Assembly: GCF_019402665.1 (NCBI RefSeq)
Contig: NZ_VSST01000006.1
Location: 1-64,000, forward strand
Reading direction: 5' to 3'
DNA from: Bradyrhizobium canariense
Lineage (GTDB): Bacteria; Pseudomonadota; Alphaproteobacteria; Rhizobiales; Xanthobacteraceae
DNA length: 64,000 nucleotides
The notes under the pieces were generated by a model. The model saw only the letters and a list, made by a program, of their open reading frames with translations. It was not told the DNA's origin and made no database searches. Below, piece by piece: positions 35,415 through 43,204 of the stretch; positions within the stretch are counted from its first letter, which is position 1; every line of letters begins with the position of its first letter. The position numbers and the translations under genes are program-made.

Positions 35415-35726
35415 TCAGATTCGCCACAATCGGCACCACCACTCTGGCTCGACGGGGACCGCAAGCTCCGGCAGGTCGCACCATCTTCGATGCACCAGAT
35501 AGTACATGCACTCCAGGCATCGCTGGTTATCCGGGCCGTACGGATGGTTTACAAAGCCTCCGACGACAAGCTTGCCTTTGAGATCCTTTGGATCGAGCCG
35601 GCGAAGCTGGAGCAAAATGTCGCCAAACTCCTTGTCGGTTTCGGGAAAGGGCTCGACTTCCGTTTTGAGCCCATTCTCGAGCATGTCGGCGATCGCCTTG
35701 AGCACAACCTCTTTGTCAGACGCCAT
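35415..35726 (-). CDS. Small four-cysteine protein, HiPIP-like spacing (copy 1)
   Basis: A 103-residue protein with a C-terminal C-x2-C-x9-C-x14-C block, CLECMYYLVHRRWCDLPEL, then VEPEWWCRLWRI. The N-terminal half (LENGLKTEVEPFPETDKE) has a fold-like match to copy 2 (LAGGLKTEVLPRADSHEE), so the two arose by tandem duplication. It begins about 100 bp after the hydrogenase large subunit gene with an AAAGG site. The placement directly behind hupL suggests a direct redox or assembly partner of the hydrogenase. Confidence 0.72.
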   Translation of the reverse strand: MASDKEVVLKAIADMLENGLKTEVEPFPETDKEFGDILLQLRRLDPKDLKGKLVVGGFVNHPYGPDNQRCLECMYYLVHRRWCDLPELAVPVEPEWWCRLWRI

Positions 35727-35826
35727 GCGCGACCGCCTTTCGCTCTAAAAATTCAGCATATGACGTTACTACTGGCAATTTAAGCACCAGCGCTACGATA
35801 CCCACAGCGTGCCCGATGAGCGAACG

Positions 35827-37425
35827 TCAGGCCGTTCGGAAGCGCGCCAATTCCTCGCCTGTCTTTGCGTCATGTGCGTGGACGGTGCAAACCAGACACG
35901 AATCGTAGGAGCGGCAAACGTGACCGACCTCGACCGGGTCGTGCGGGTCCCTGATCGGAGAACCGATCAAGGCCTGCTCCATCGGGCCCCGAACGCCGTC
36001 AGCGGACCTTGGACCAACATTCCAAGTCGTCGGCGCAATGATCTGGTAATTCTTGATCTTGCCGTCCTTGACCTCGATCCAGTGGCAGAGTGCGCCACGA
36101 ATGGCCTCTGTAGCTCCCCAGCCCCGTCCATCCCGTTCCGTGGGCTTGATATACCAGGGATCATTGAGCCGGAATTCACGCAACGCGCGTTCGGCCTGGC
36201 GATAAAGCTTAACCCCTTCATGCATGCGGGCGAAGTGCCGCAACATGACGTTTGCCCCACCCAACTTCCTGTACATGTCGAGTACCAGTGGATCGAAGTG
36301 CTGCCAGGCTTCCCCATGCGTGCCGCCGGCGATGAGCTGACGAGACAGCGGACCAGCTTCCAGGCGTCCTGATTCGTCGTGGCGCACAGCCGTCGACCAG
36401 GAATATTGGCCGTCCATATTGATGGTGTTCTTTTGCGTAGGCACCGTCTTGCGATCGAACGGATGCACCCCACCCGGCTCATCGTACCAGGACCGCATCG
36501 TATCTTCGCGCGTGTGCTTCTGATCCATCAGCTTGAAGCTGTTGGCGTTGCCGTCATAAACACCGCTCTTCATGATCAAAGCCGCGTTACGCCCATCGAT
36601 CGTCGGCTTCTGATATTTATCTTCATGCGGCAAGTAGCCCCACGAGACGAACTTTTCGTGGCCCTTCCCGAACTTGTCCATCCCACAGTCAACGCTCATC
36701 CGCCAGAACATTCCTAGATCGGAATTTGCGTGCTCGGGCTTCTCGTCGAGCCAGGCCATGAAGTCGTCATAAGATTTGATCTCTTCGTAGCGCTCCAATG
36801 AACAACCGAGCCAGATTTTCTCCATCCAGTCACGGCGGAAATACTCCAGGATCGACCACGCTCTGGTGACGTCGGTCAGGGTCGGTGCGCACATCACGCC
36901 GCCCGGCACCATGTAGCTCGAGTGCGGCCACTGGCCGCCCAAGAGTGCGTAAATTTCTACCGGCTTGCCAGAGATCGTGACGCCGATTTCGTAATTGCTT
37001 CCGGTAAACGGCGCCCAGCGCTTGACGGCTTCCTCGTAGTATTTCGATTTCGAGTAGTTCTTGTGCGTGTAATCGATCATGAAAAGACCGTAGTGATGAC
37101 GCGGCAAGCTCTGAAGGCTCTCGACAAGCTGGCCGAGATTCCGCGCCAGGATCGCATTGCGCGGCACTTCCGTTTGCCACGCCGTATCAAGCGCCCACGC
37201 CGCGCATGTCAGATGTGAAGCACCGCAAATGCCGCAGGCCCTGGGCGTAACGACAAGACCCGCCTGGGGGTCCTTGTCACGCAGGATCACTTCGAAGCCG
37301 CGGAACAACTCCGCTTGGGTCCAGGCGTCGACGACGACCCCATCTTGAATGTTGACGCGAACATCAAGGTCGCCTTCGACGCGCCCGACGGGAGAAATAT
37401 CAAGTGTTTGAACGGCTGAGGGCAT
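35827..37425 (-). CDS. hupL: [NiFe]-hydrogenase large subunit, group 2a (HupL/HucL-like)
   Basis: A 532-residue catalytic subunit. The N-terminal L1 motif is TPRACGICGASH and the C-terminal L2 motif is SCLVCTVHAHDAKTG; the four Cys bind the Ni-Fe(CN)2CO site. Fifteen or so residues after the L2 His (AHDAKTGEELARFRTA) form the tail removed by the M52 protease. The start VQTLDISPVGRVEGDLDVRV and YALLGGQWPHSSYMVPGG match, from memory, cyanobacterial HupL and mycobacterial HucL rather than membrane-bound group 1 enzymes. It oxidises H2 in the cytoplasm with HupS. It follows hupS after 60 bp with an AGGATG site. Confidence 0.93.
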   Translation of the reverse strand: MPSAVQTLDISPVGRVEGDLDVRVNIQDGVVVDAWTQAELFRGFEVILRDKDPQAGLVVTPRACGICGASHLTCAAWALDTAWQTEVPRNAILARNLGQLVESLQSLPRHHYGLFMIDYTHKNYSKSKYYEEAVKRWAPFTGSNYEIGVTISGKPVEIYALLGGQWPHSSYMVPGGVMCAPTLTDVTRAWSILEYFRRDWMEKIWLGCSLERYEEIKSYDDFMAWLDEKPEHANSDLGMFWRMSVDCGMDKFGKGHEKFVSWGYLPHEDKYQKPTIDGRNAALIMKSGVYDGNANSFKLMDQKHTREDTMRSWYDEPGGVHPFDRKTVPTQKNTINMDGQYSWSTAVRHDESGRLEAGPLSRQLIAGGTHGEAWQHFDPLVLDMYRKLGGANVMLRHFARMHEGVKLYRQAERALREFRLNDPWYIKPTERDGRGWGATEAIRGALCHWIEVKDGKIKNYQIIAPTTWNVGPRSADGVRGPMEQALIGSPIRDPHDPVEVGHVCRSYDSCLVCTVHAHDAKTGEELARFRTA

Positions 37426-37472
37426 AGGAATGCATCCTGAATTTTCAAGGTGAAATGTCTGCGCGGTGTTGG

Positions 37473-37487
37473 GCGAGCTCGCAGCTC
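37473..37487 (-). other. Short stem-loop at the hupS stop/hupS-hupL junction
   Basis: GCGAGCTCGC is a perfect 10-bp palindrome, and on the minus strand GAGCTGCGAGCTC can form a 5-bp stem with a 3-nt loop. It overlaps the hupS stop codon. A hairpin in the hupS-hupL gap is described in Nostoc and is thought to affect transcript stability. This one is small, so its function is uncertain. Confidence 0.35.
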
Positions 37488-38448
37488 AAACGACGAAGAT
37501 GTCTTCCTCGGCCCAGGCGGGAGACGCCGCCTTGGCTGCTGCCGTGAGCTTGATGTAGCCGGCCTTGTCGACGCCGAGCGGCATGTCCTTTGGAACACCC
37601 ATCATCGTTTGCGTCTTGAAAACCGTCCCCGGCATCAGATCGAAGAACGGGAATTCCGGCTCCGTGCACCCCATGCAGGGCATACCCGCGCGCGTCTTTG
37701 ACGACTGGCGATTCCAGAGGATGCGGTTACAAGGCGAGTGTGTCATCGGACCGCGACACCCAAGATCATAGAACAGGCACCCCTTGCGCTGCCCGTATTC
37801 GGTCGCGGATACCTTGTAGGCGAAGTGCATGTTACGGGTGCAGCCCGTCTGGGTGAAGCTGGTAAAGAACGTTTTCGGACGCTGGAATTCGTCAAGCGTC
37901 AGGTCGCCGCCGCGTCCCGTAGCGACCGCAACAACGATTTGCGTTATCCAGTCAGGATGCGCGGGGCAGCCGGGCACATTGATGACGGGCAGCCCGGCCT
38001 TGGATTTATAGGTCGGCCCGAGAAATCCGCCGTGCTTTCGCTTCAGGAACTGCAGTCCCTCGCTTTCTGACGGGTTCGGGGCTGTTGCCGGGATCCCGCC
38101 CCAGGTCGCGCAATCGCCGATTGCGACCGTATATCCGGCGACCTTCGCAAGATCGGAGACCCAATCCTTCATCGGGCGGCCCGCGAACCGATTCCATTCG
38201 CCCGTGCCGTTCGGCGCGTTGACGACTGAGCCTTCGAAGACGAAAATATCAAGCGGCATTGCACCAGATACGAGCGCATGCAGCATTTTTCTGAGGTTTT
38301 CGCCGAGCTCCATGCCGAGCGAAGGATGCCAGAGAACATTGATGCCAAAATCAGTGACCAGGTCGCAGGCGCTCGGCTCCTCCGCGTTGAGGAACGACAT
38401 CGTATTTCCTGAACATGCGCCGCCCTGGAGCCAAAGTAGATTAGCCAT
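37486..38448 (-). CDS. hupS: [NiFe]-hydrogenase small subunit, group 2a (HupS/HucS-like)
   Basis: A 320-residue iron-sulfur subunit. It starts directly with MANLLWLQGGACSGNTMSFL, so it lacks the Tat signal of periplasmic enzymes and stays in the cytoplasm. Cluster ligands are visible in GGACSGN, GDCATWGG, VPGCPAHPDW (proximal), TQTGCTRN, GCLFYDLGCRGP, SPCNR and GMPCMGCTEPEFPF (medial and distal). There is no C-terminal membrane anchor. The ATG at 38448 has a GGAGG site, and a sigma-54 promoter lies 57 bp upstream. It passes electrons from the NiFe site to a carrier not identified here. Confidence 0.93.
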   Translation of the reverse strand: MANLLWLQGGACSGNTMSFLNAEEPSACDLVTDFGINVLWHPSLGMELGENLRKMLHALVSGAMPLDIFVFEGSVVNAPNGTGEWNRFAGRPMKDWVSDLAKVAGYTVAIGDCATWGGIPATAPNPSESEGLQFLKRKHGGFLGPTYKSKAGLPVINVPGCPAHPDWITQIVVAVATGRGGDLTLDEFQRPKTFFTSFTQTGCTRNMHFAYKVSATEYGQRKGCLFYDLGCRGPMTHSPCNRILWNRQSSKTRAGMPCMGCTEPEFPFFDLMPGTVFKTQTMMGVPKDMPLGVDKAGYIKLTAAAKAASPAWAEEDIFVV

Positions 38449-38504
38449 CAATTTCCTCCGCCATGTTCTATCGCCAACCAATACGGCGCTTGAACAATAG
38501 TACA

Positions 38505-38519
38505 GCAAGACCTGTGCCG
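38505..38519 (-). promoter_or_regulatory. Sigma-54 (-24/-12) promoter of the hydrogenase operon
   Basis: On the minus strand the sequence is CGGCACAGGTCTTGCT. GG and GC are separated by exactly 10 nt, as in the consensus TGGCAC-N5-TTGCW, with two mismatches outside the essential GG/GC. Transcription would start near 38494, leaving a leader of about 45 nt before the hupS ATG. A sigma-54-type activator is encoded upstream. Confidence 0.72.
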
Positions 38520-38922
38520 GATTGGGCGACCCTGAAAAGACCTCGTAAAGACAGATGCTTAGTGTGAAGTGGTATAAGCCCCCGAGGTGTTTCTTCAAGC
38601 GCATTGGCTGCAAAGAAAGTTGGCTATGCAAAGTTAGTTTTCAAATTCACTGACCGATGTAACGCGATTATGCGCGTCAACGAGCGGGTGCTCACGAGGG
38701 AATGACTCTCTCAGGAAGAACAGGAGGCCAACGTGGAGGGCGCGCTGCGCGCACCTCGGGTCTCTTCAGAATTCGCCGCGCGCCTGGCGCGCTTCAACGC
38801 ACCGGATGTTCTCGAAGATGCTGCGTTTGGGTGCCGCGTAGCCAATGTCCTGTTGAGCTCCGCGCGTTGCACGCCAGCGAACCTCGATCAGACCGGAAGG
38901 CGCATCGCACAGCGGCTTGCGG
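38520..38922. other. Upstream region of the hydrogenase operon, no gene called
   Basis: No supported gene. The stretch nearest the promoter (38600-38660) is AT-richer, and AAAGTTGGCT (38616-38625) and AAAGTTAGTT (38630-38639) are near-repeats 14 bp apart, possible activator or IHF contacts. Plus-strand frames here (from 38702 and 38733) lie partly opposite the zinc-ribbon gene and have no domain. Confidence 0.4.
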
Positions 38923-39168
38923 CTATCCGTGACGGTTGCCACATGCCGGGCAAGCTACCTCCAGCAAGTATCCATACCAGATGCCGCGACACCGGCTGCA
39001 CCAATGGCCGGTAGCCTGACGCTCGGGCAAGCCAAGAGCTTTCGAAAGCTGGCTGGTGCCAAGCTCCCTAAAAGGCTCGGAGCTTCCCGCCGGGTTTACA
39101 CGCGATTGCGGGAAGCGGACAATCTGCGCTGAGGGATCGCTGCCGATTGCATTCTTGTCGTCGGGCAT
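38923..39168 (-). CDS. Small zinc-ribbon protein upstream of hupS (81 aa)
   Basis: An 81-residue protein whose last 25 residues form a zinc-ribbon-like block, HWCSRCRGIWYGYLLEVACP ending ACGNRHG (two CxxC pairs 13 residues apart). The N-terminal half is polar and probably flexible. It starts 9 bp after the activator gene stop with a GAGAG site, so it is likely co-transcribed with the regulator and not from the sigma-54 promoter. I do not recognise the family. It could be a regulatory partner or a maturation factor. Confidence 0.62.
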   Translation of the reverse strand: MPDDKNAIGSDPSAQIVRFPQSRVNPAGSSEPFRELGTSQLSKALGLPERQATGHWCSRCRGIWYGYLLEVACPACGNRHG

Positions 39169-39177
39169 CGCAAACTC

Positions 39178-40632
39178 TCACTTAGCTTCGTCGAGACCAT
39201 ATCGCTTGATCTTGTTGGCTAGGCCAACGCGCGACAGACCAAGTTCGTTCGCAGCCCGGCTTTGGTTCCAGCGATGGCGGCCCAGCGCTTCGTTCAGAAC
39301 CTGCTTCTCGAGGCTTTCGACTTTATCCTTCAATGTTGTTCCCTGCGGCACAAATGCTAGCGTTGTGTTCGATCGCGGACGTGGTGGCGCTGCGAAAATG
39401 GAGGGCGACATATACTTTGTCGTCAAATACTCACCATCTTCCGCCAAGGAGACCATCCTGCGGATTTCGTTTTCAAGCTCGCGAACGTTGCCCGGAAAGT
39501 CGAACGCCGCCAGCTTTTCGAGGGTCCCAGCGGAAATCCCAAGAATTTTGCGACCCATCGCATCGGCATGTTTGGCTGCGAAAAACTCCGCAAGGGCCGG
39601 AATATCGACAGGGCGGTCACGAAGCGGGGGCACCTCGAGCTCGAAACCCTTGAGACGGAAATAGAGGTCCTGCCGATATTTTCCCGCGGCAACGAGCGCC
39701 TGCAACGGCCGATTTGATGCAGCGATGATGCGGACGTTGCAGGTCTGCGTTTTGTCGGAACCGAGTGGTTTGACCTCGCCCTCCTGAAGAAACCGTAGCA
39801 GGCTCACCTGAAAGGATGGCGACACTTCCGATATTTCGTCCAGAAAAACCGTTCCGCCGTCGCCGGCCCGAAACAAACCGAGGCGATCGGAGATGGCGCC
39901 CGTAAACGCACCGCGCTTATGGCCAAACAATTCCGAATGAAGCAACTCATCGGACATGCCGCCGCAATTCTGGACCATCAACGGACTGGTCTTACGGGTC
40001 GAATTGTAGTGAATTGCGCGAGCCAGCAATTCCTTGCCTGTGCCGGTCTCTCCTTGGATCAGAATAGGCAATTCTGTTCGCGCCGCCTTCCTCGCAAGAT
40101 CGCACAGCTCACTGAGCTTTTCGCTCACATAGACCAATTTTTCGAAACGCTGGCTCTCGACATGCAACGAAGCGCCATTTCGTTGATGAACTCCTACCGT
40201 ATCGCCTCGAATCTTGAACTCGCGCGACAGCATGCGATGCCGGCGTGAAAGCTCCCGCGACTCCAGGCCGCGCTCGACAACCAAGCCGATTTGCTTTGCA
40301 TCCAACGGTTTTCGCACAAATTGATAGATCGCCGCCGGTGAAATGGCTTGTTGGCTCAGCTCCGTTTTAGCCTCAAGGGCGAGGACACGAACGATGTCCG
40401 GATGGCTGACACGCAAGCCGACGAGGAAGGTCAAACCTTCTCCGCCTGACCCGTGTTCTGCGAGAACGAGATCTACATGAGCGTCCGCCAAGGCGCTCGT
40501 GGCATCTTCCGCCGAGCGGACGACCAGGACGCGATAGCCATACTCATCCGATAAAACCGCCTCGGCCGCGGACCATTGCGGTCCGCCTCGGGCGACGATG
40601 AGGACTGTTCCCTGCGTTTCCATGCAATGCAT
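39178..40632 (-). CDS. hoxA: Sigma-54-dependent activator, HupR/HoxA-like, with degenerate receiver
   Basis: A 484-residue NtrC-family protein: receiver-like domain (1-125), AAA+ domain with Walker A GETGTGKE, GAFTGA loop and Walker B GGTVFLDEISEV, and a Fis-type HTH at the C-terminus (NQSRAANELGLSRVGLANKI). In the receiver, the phosphoacceptor Asp position is Glu59 (VDLVLAEHG) and the acidic pair after the first strand is replaced (VLIVARGG); the Lys in RKPLD is kept. It should contact sigma-54 and drive the hydrogenase promoter, apparently without normal phosphorylation. ATGs at 40632 and 40623 are both possible. The symbol is tentative. Confidence 0.85.
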   Translation of the reverse strand: MHCMETQGTVLIVARGGPQWSAAEAVLSDEYGYRVLVVRSAEDATSALADAHVDLVLAEHGSGGEGLTFLVGLRVSHPDIVRVLALEAKTELSQQAISPAAIYQFVRKPLDAKQIGLVVERGLESRELSRRHRMLSREFKIRGDTVGVHQRNGASLHVESQRFEKLVYVSEKLSELCDLARKAARTELPILIQGETGTGKELLARAIHYNSTRKTSPLMVQNCGGMSDELLHSELFGHKRGAFTGAISDRLGLFRAGDGGTVFLDEISEVSPSFQVSLLRFLQEGEVKPLGSDKTQTCNVRIIAASNRPLQALVAAGKYRQDLYFRLKGFELEVPPLRDRPVDIPALAEFFAAKHADAMGRKILGISAGTLEKLAAFDFPGNVRELENEIRRMVSLAEDGEYLTTKYMSPSIFAAPPRPRSNTTLAFVPQGTTLKDKVESLEKQVLNEALGRHRWNQSRAANELGLSRVGLANKIKRYGLDEAK

Positions 40633-40811
40633 CTTAGCTAATTGAAAACCTTCTTAGCAGCAGCCAGCGGAACCTTCAATGGGCACTCAGAAGGCTTTCA
40701 GTTTTCGAAAAATGTCGCTGGAGGCGGACGATCATCAGCGAACCGAAGCGCCGTATGCGCAGCACTCTCACATCCGACTACTGCCATGGTCCGGAGCGTT
40801 TCATTGAGTCG

Positions 40812-42128
40812 TCATCCCTCATCGCTGACATGCTTTCGCCGGATCCGCCGGACGATCGACCAAATCATGATCGTGGCAACCGGAACAAATCCCGCAATCA
40901 TGTAGTTCGGTTCAATCGATACCCGTCCGCTGTCATGAGCAGCTTTGACGAAATATGCAAATAGCCCCACGACGTAATAAGTTATGGCCGCGACAGACAA
41001 GCCCTCGACCGTTGTCTGCAGACGCAATTGCAGGCGTGTCCGGGCATTCATTGATTGCAGGAGTTCCTGGTTCTGTTGCTCGAGCTCAACATCGACACGC
41101 GTTCGCAGGAGGTCTGCAGCGCGCGAAAGTTTGACCGAGAGATTGCCTTGCCGCGCATCGAGGGTGATGCAAGTGCGCATAGCAGGTGCCATTCGGCGTG
41201 CCAGAAAGGATGACCAAGTCGGGAATCCGCTCAGCTTCCTCTCCCCGATCGTCTGCAGCCGTTGCGCAACTATCTCTTCATAAGCACGACTGGCTCCAAA
41301 GCGGAAACCGCTGGCGGCCGCCCCCGCCTCGACCTCCGCCGCCATCTCCGTTAGCTCATTCAACAGCTGCCTGTTGCTGGCAATGTCCTTCGCCCCGCGC
41401 ATTTCGTCCATTACTTCGGCTAACCGCTTTTCAATAAGACCTACGGTGGGCGCGAGCCGATGAGCTTCGGGCAAGCCAAGAAGGGCGAATGTGCGGTAGG
41501 TCTCAACCTCAATGACCCGCTGAACGAGCGCTCCCGCGCGCTCTCGGTCTAGTCCTCGGTCGATAACGAGAACGCGAACAAACCCGCACGAATCAGGCTG
41601 GAAATCAGTGGCATAAATGGCCTTTCCATCCGAGTTCTCCGCCATTGCCAAACTTGCGCGATCGAACAAAAGCCGCGGTGCTGGCCGATCTTGCTGTTCA
41701 GGGAGCAGATGCAAATCGAGAGCAACTAACAGCGGACCCGGTTGGGGAACGAGCCCCATTACCGCTGCGAGCGACTCAGCTCTTGGGCTGAATGGCTCAA
41801 CATCAACGTCCGATGGGATTTCCCAGGTGTAAGTCGTGAATTCTGAATGCTGTTCCCACCGCAAAGCCGTCGTGCCGAGTTGCACGCGATGGTATCTTTC
41901 CTCCAGCGACGGCAGGGTCACGCCATGTTTGCTGCAGAGCTCCGCGAGATTCACACGATCCGTTTGTGCACGTCCTTCCGACGTATCGAAAGCGAAGTGG
42001 AGGATACGACTGGAAACGGCGATTGGCGTGAATGGACGAGCATGCAACTCGCCCAAAACCGCCGAACGCAACTTATGGGTTGATAGACTGCGCGGTTCGT
42101 TATCAACGAGCAAAACGACGTCATTCAT
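40812..42128 (-). CDS. DUF3422-family membrane-anchored protein
   Basis: A 438-residue protein I recognise as DUF3422 from HKLRSAVLGELHARPFTPI near the N-terminus and the C-terminal pair of transmembrane helices (GLSVAAITYYVVGLFAYFVK and AGFVPVATIMIWSIV), which leave most of the protein in the cytoplasm. A helical region at about 330-390 looks like a coiled coil. The ATG at 42128 is preferred to a TTG at 42134. Function is unknown. It lies between the hydrogenase regulator and the malonate locus, 180 bp from the former, and I see no link to either. Confidence 0.8.
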   Translation of the reverse strand: MNDVVLLVDNEPRSLSTHKLRSAVLGELHARPFTPIAVSSRILHFAFDTSEGRAQTDRVNLAELCSKHGVTLPSLEERYHRVQLGTTALRWEQHSEFTTYTWEIPSDVDVEPFSPRAESLAAVMGLVPQPGPLLVALDLHLLPEQQDRPAPRLLFDRASLAMAENSDGKAIYATDFQPDSCGFVRVLVIDRGLDRERAGALVQRVIEVETYRTFALLGLPEAHRLAPTVGLIEKRLAEVMDEMRGAKDIASNRQLLNELTEMAAEVEAGAAASGFRFGASRAYEEIVAQRLQTIGERKLSGFPTWSSFLARRMAPAMRTCITLDARQGNLSVKLSRAADLLRTRVDVELEQQNQELLQSMNARTRLQLRLQTTVEGLSVAAITYYVVGLFAYFVKAAHDSGRVSIEPNYMIAGFVPVATIMIWSIVRRIRRKHVSDEG

Positions 42129-42134
42129 TTGCAA

Positions 42135-42487
42135 TTCCCGTGATTCTGAAACATCGAGACTTCATCAAACGACCGGCACGCAAACTCCAGTGTACGGGTG
42201 GGCTTCACTACGGCTGCGTCGTAACATCCCACATCCCACAGCCGAATTCAGAAAGGGACGACTGTTCAAGGTTATCTTGCCGCAAGCCGACGCCGTTCTG
42301 GCTGAACTATGTCAACATTGTCATGATATTCGGCGGTACGCCTGGGTTGCTGCCGTGCTCGGAGCAATGGTTCGGCTCCTAGCTGCCCACGATGGGTCCT
42401 GCTGAACTCACCGCCTAAGATTTGTCTTTGTGGCAGCGGACGTTTCGCCGCGCGTACCGGCTTGGTTTGCATCAACAGCTGCGATGA
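42135..42487. other. Intergenic region, no gene seen
   Basis: About 350 bp between the DUF3422 gene and the GntR gene. Only short frames with no domain or good ribosome-binding site. It should hold the promoter of the DUF3422 gene. Confidence 0.5.
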
Positions 42488-43204
42488 TCAGACCTTGTCG
42501 GGCTCAGGTCCGTCTACAGGCCGCAGGCGATCATCGATGTAGCGTCGAAGCGCTGCGGCAGCGTTCAACATGTGGGCGCGCATTCTGCGCGAAGCCGTAT
42601 CGCCATCCCCCTCGGCGATCGCCTGCATGATGGCATCATGCTCGTCGCGGGACTTGCGGATGCGATCGCCCTGGCGCAATTGCGTGCGGCGGAAGGCGCT
42701 GAGGCGCGCGCGGACCTCCTGCGCCTGCTCCGCCATGAACGCGTTGTGCGTTGCGCTGTAGATGCCTTCGTGGAACAGGCGGTTGAACGCGTCATAGGCA
42801 TCGACGTCGTTGGCCTCGACCATCGCCAGGGAGCCATCGTGAAGCTCGATCAGGTCGCTGCGCTCGAGCGGGGTCATGCGATAGGTGGCGAGCCTGACGC
42901 ACATGGCTTCCACCTCTGCGCTCGTCTCGAACATGTCCATGATGCGTTCGGGCGTCATCCGTGCCACGACAAGCCCGCGACGGCCCCGCACCTCGACGAG
43001 CCCGCTGACGACGAGTTGCCGGAGCGCCTCCCGCACCGGAGTGCGGGAAGCCCCAAAGCGATCGGCAAGCTGCTGCTCTTCCAGCGCTGAACCGGCAACG
43101 AGCGCACCGGATGCAATCTCGTCGGTGAGCGCGTTCCGGATGCGATCGGAGAGCAGCCCGCCATCCTCTTCCGCTTCGGCCGCGACCTTGAACAAACCCG
43201 CCAT
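42488..43204 (-). CDS. mdcY: GntR-family (FCD) regulator of the malonate locus
   Basis: A 238-residue protein with an N-terminal winged HTH (LADRFGASRTPVREALRQLV, then VSGLVEVRGRRGLVVA) and an all-helical FCD ligand domain with the metal-binding His/Asp (RDEHDAIMQAIAEGDGD). It directly follows madM (stop 43205). The position equals that of GntR-type malonate regulators such as MdcY and MatR, so it probably represses mdc and madLM until malonate or malonyl-CoA is present. The symbol is by analogy. Confidence 0.8.
   Translation of the reverse strand: MAGLFKVAAEAEEDGGLLSDRIRNALTDEIASGALVAGSALEEQQLADRFGASRTPVREALRQLVVSGLVEVRGRRGLVVARMTPERIMDMFETSAEVEAMCVRLATYRMTPLERSDLIELHDGSLAMVEANDVDAYDAFNRLFHEGIYSATHNAFMAEQAQEVRARLSAFRRTQLRQGDRIRKSRDEHDAIMQAIAEGDGDTASRRMRAHMLNAAAALRRYIDDRLRPVDGPEPDKV

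Noticed and set aside
37486..38448. Group 1h (actinobacterial high-affinity) hydrogenase as the class of this enzyme
   Set aside because: Considered because of the accessory genes, but the RACGICGASHLTCAAWALDT and SCLVCTVHAHD motifs fit what I recall of HupL/HucL (group 2a) better.
38702..39014. Plus-strand frames in front of hupS
   Set aside because: They overlap the zinc-ribbon gene on the other strand, whose CxxC pairs make it the better coding candidate.
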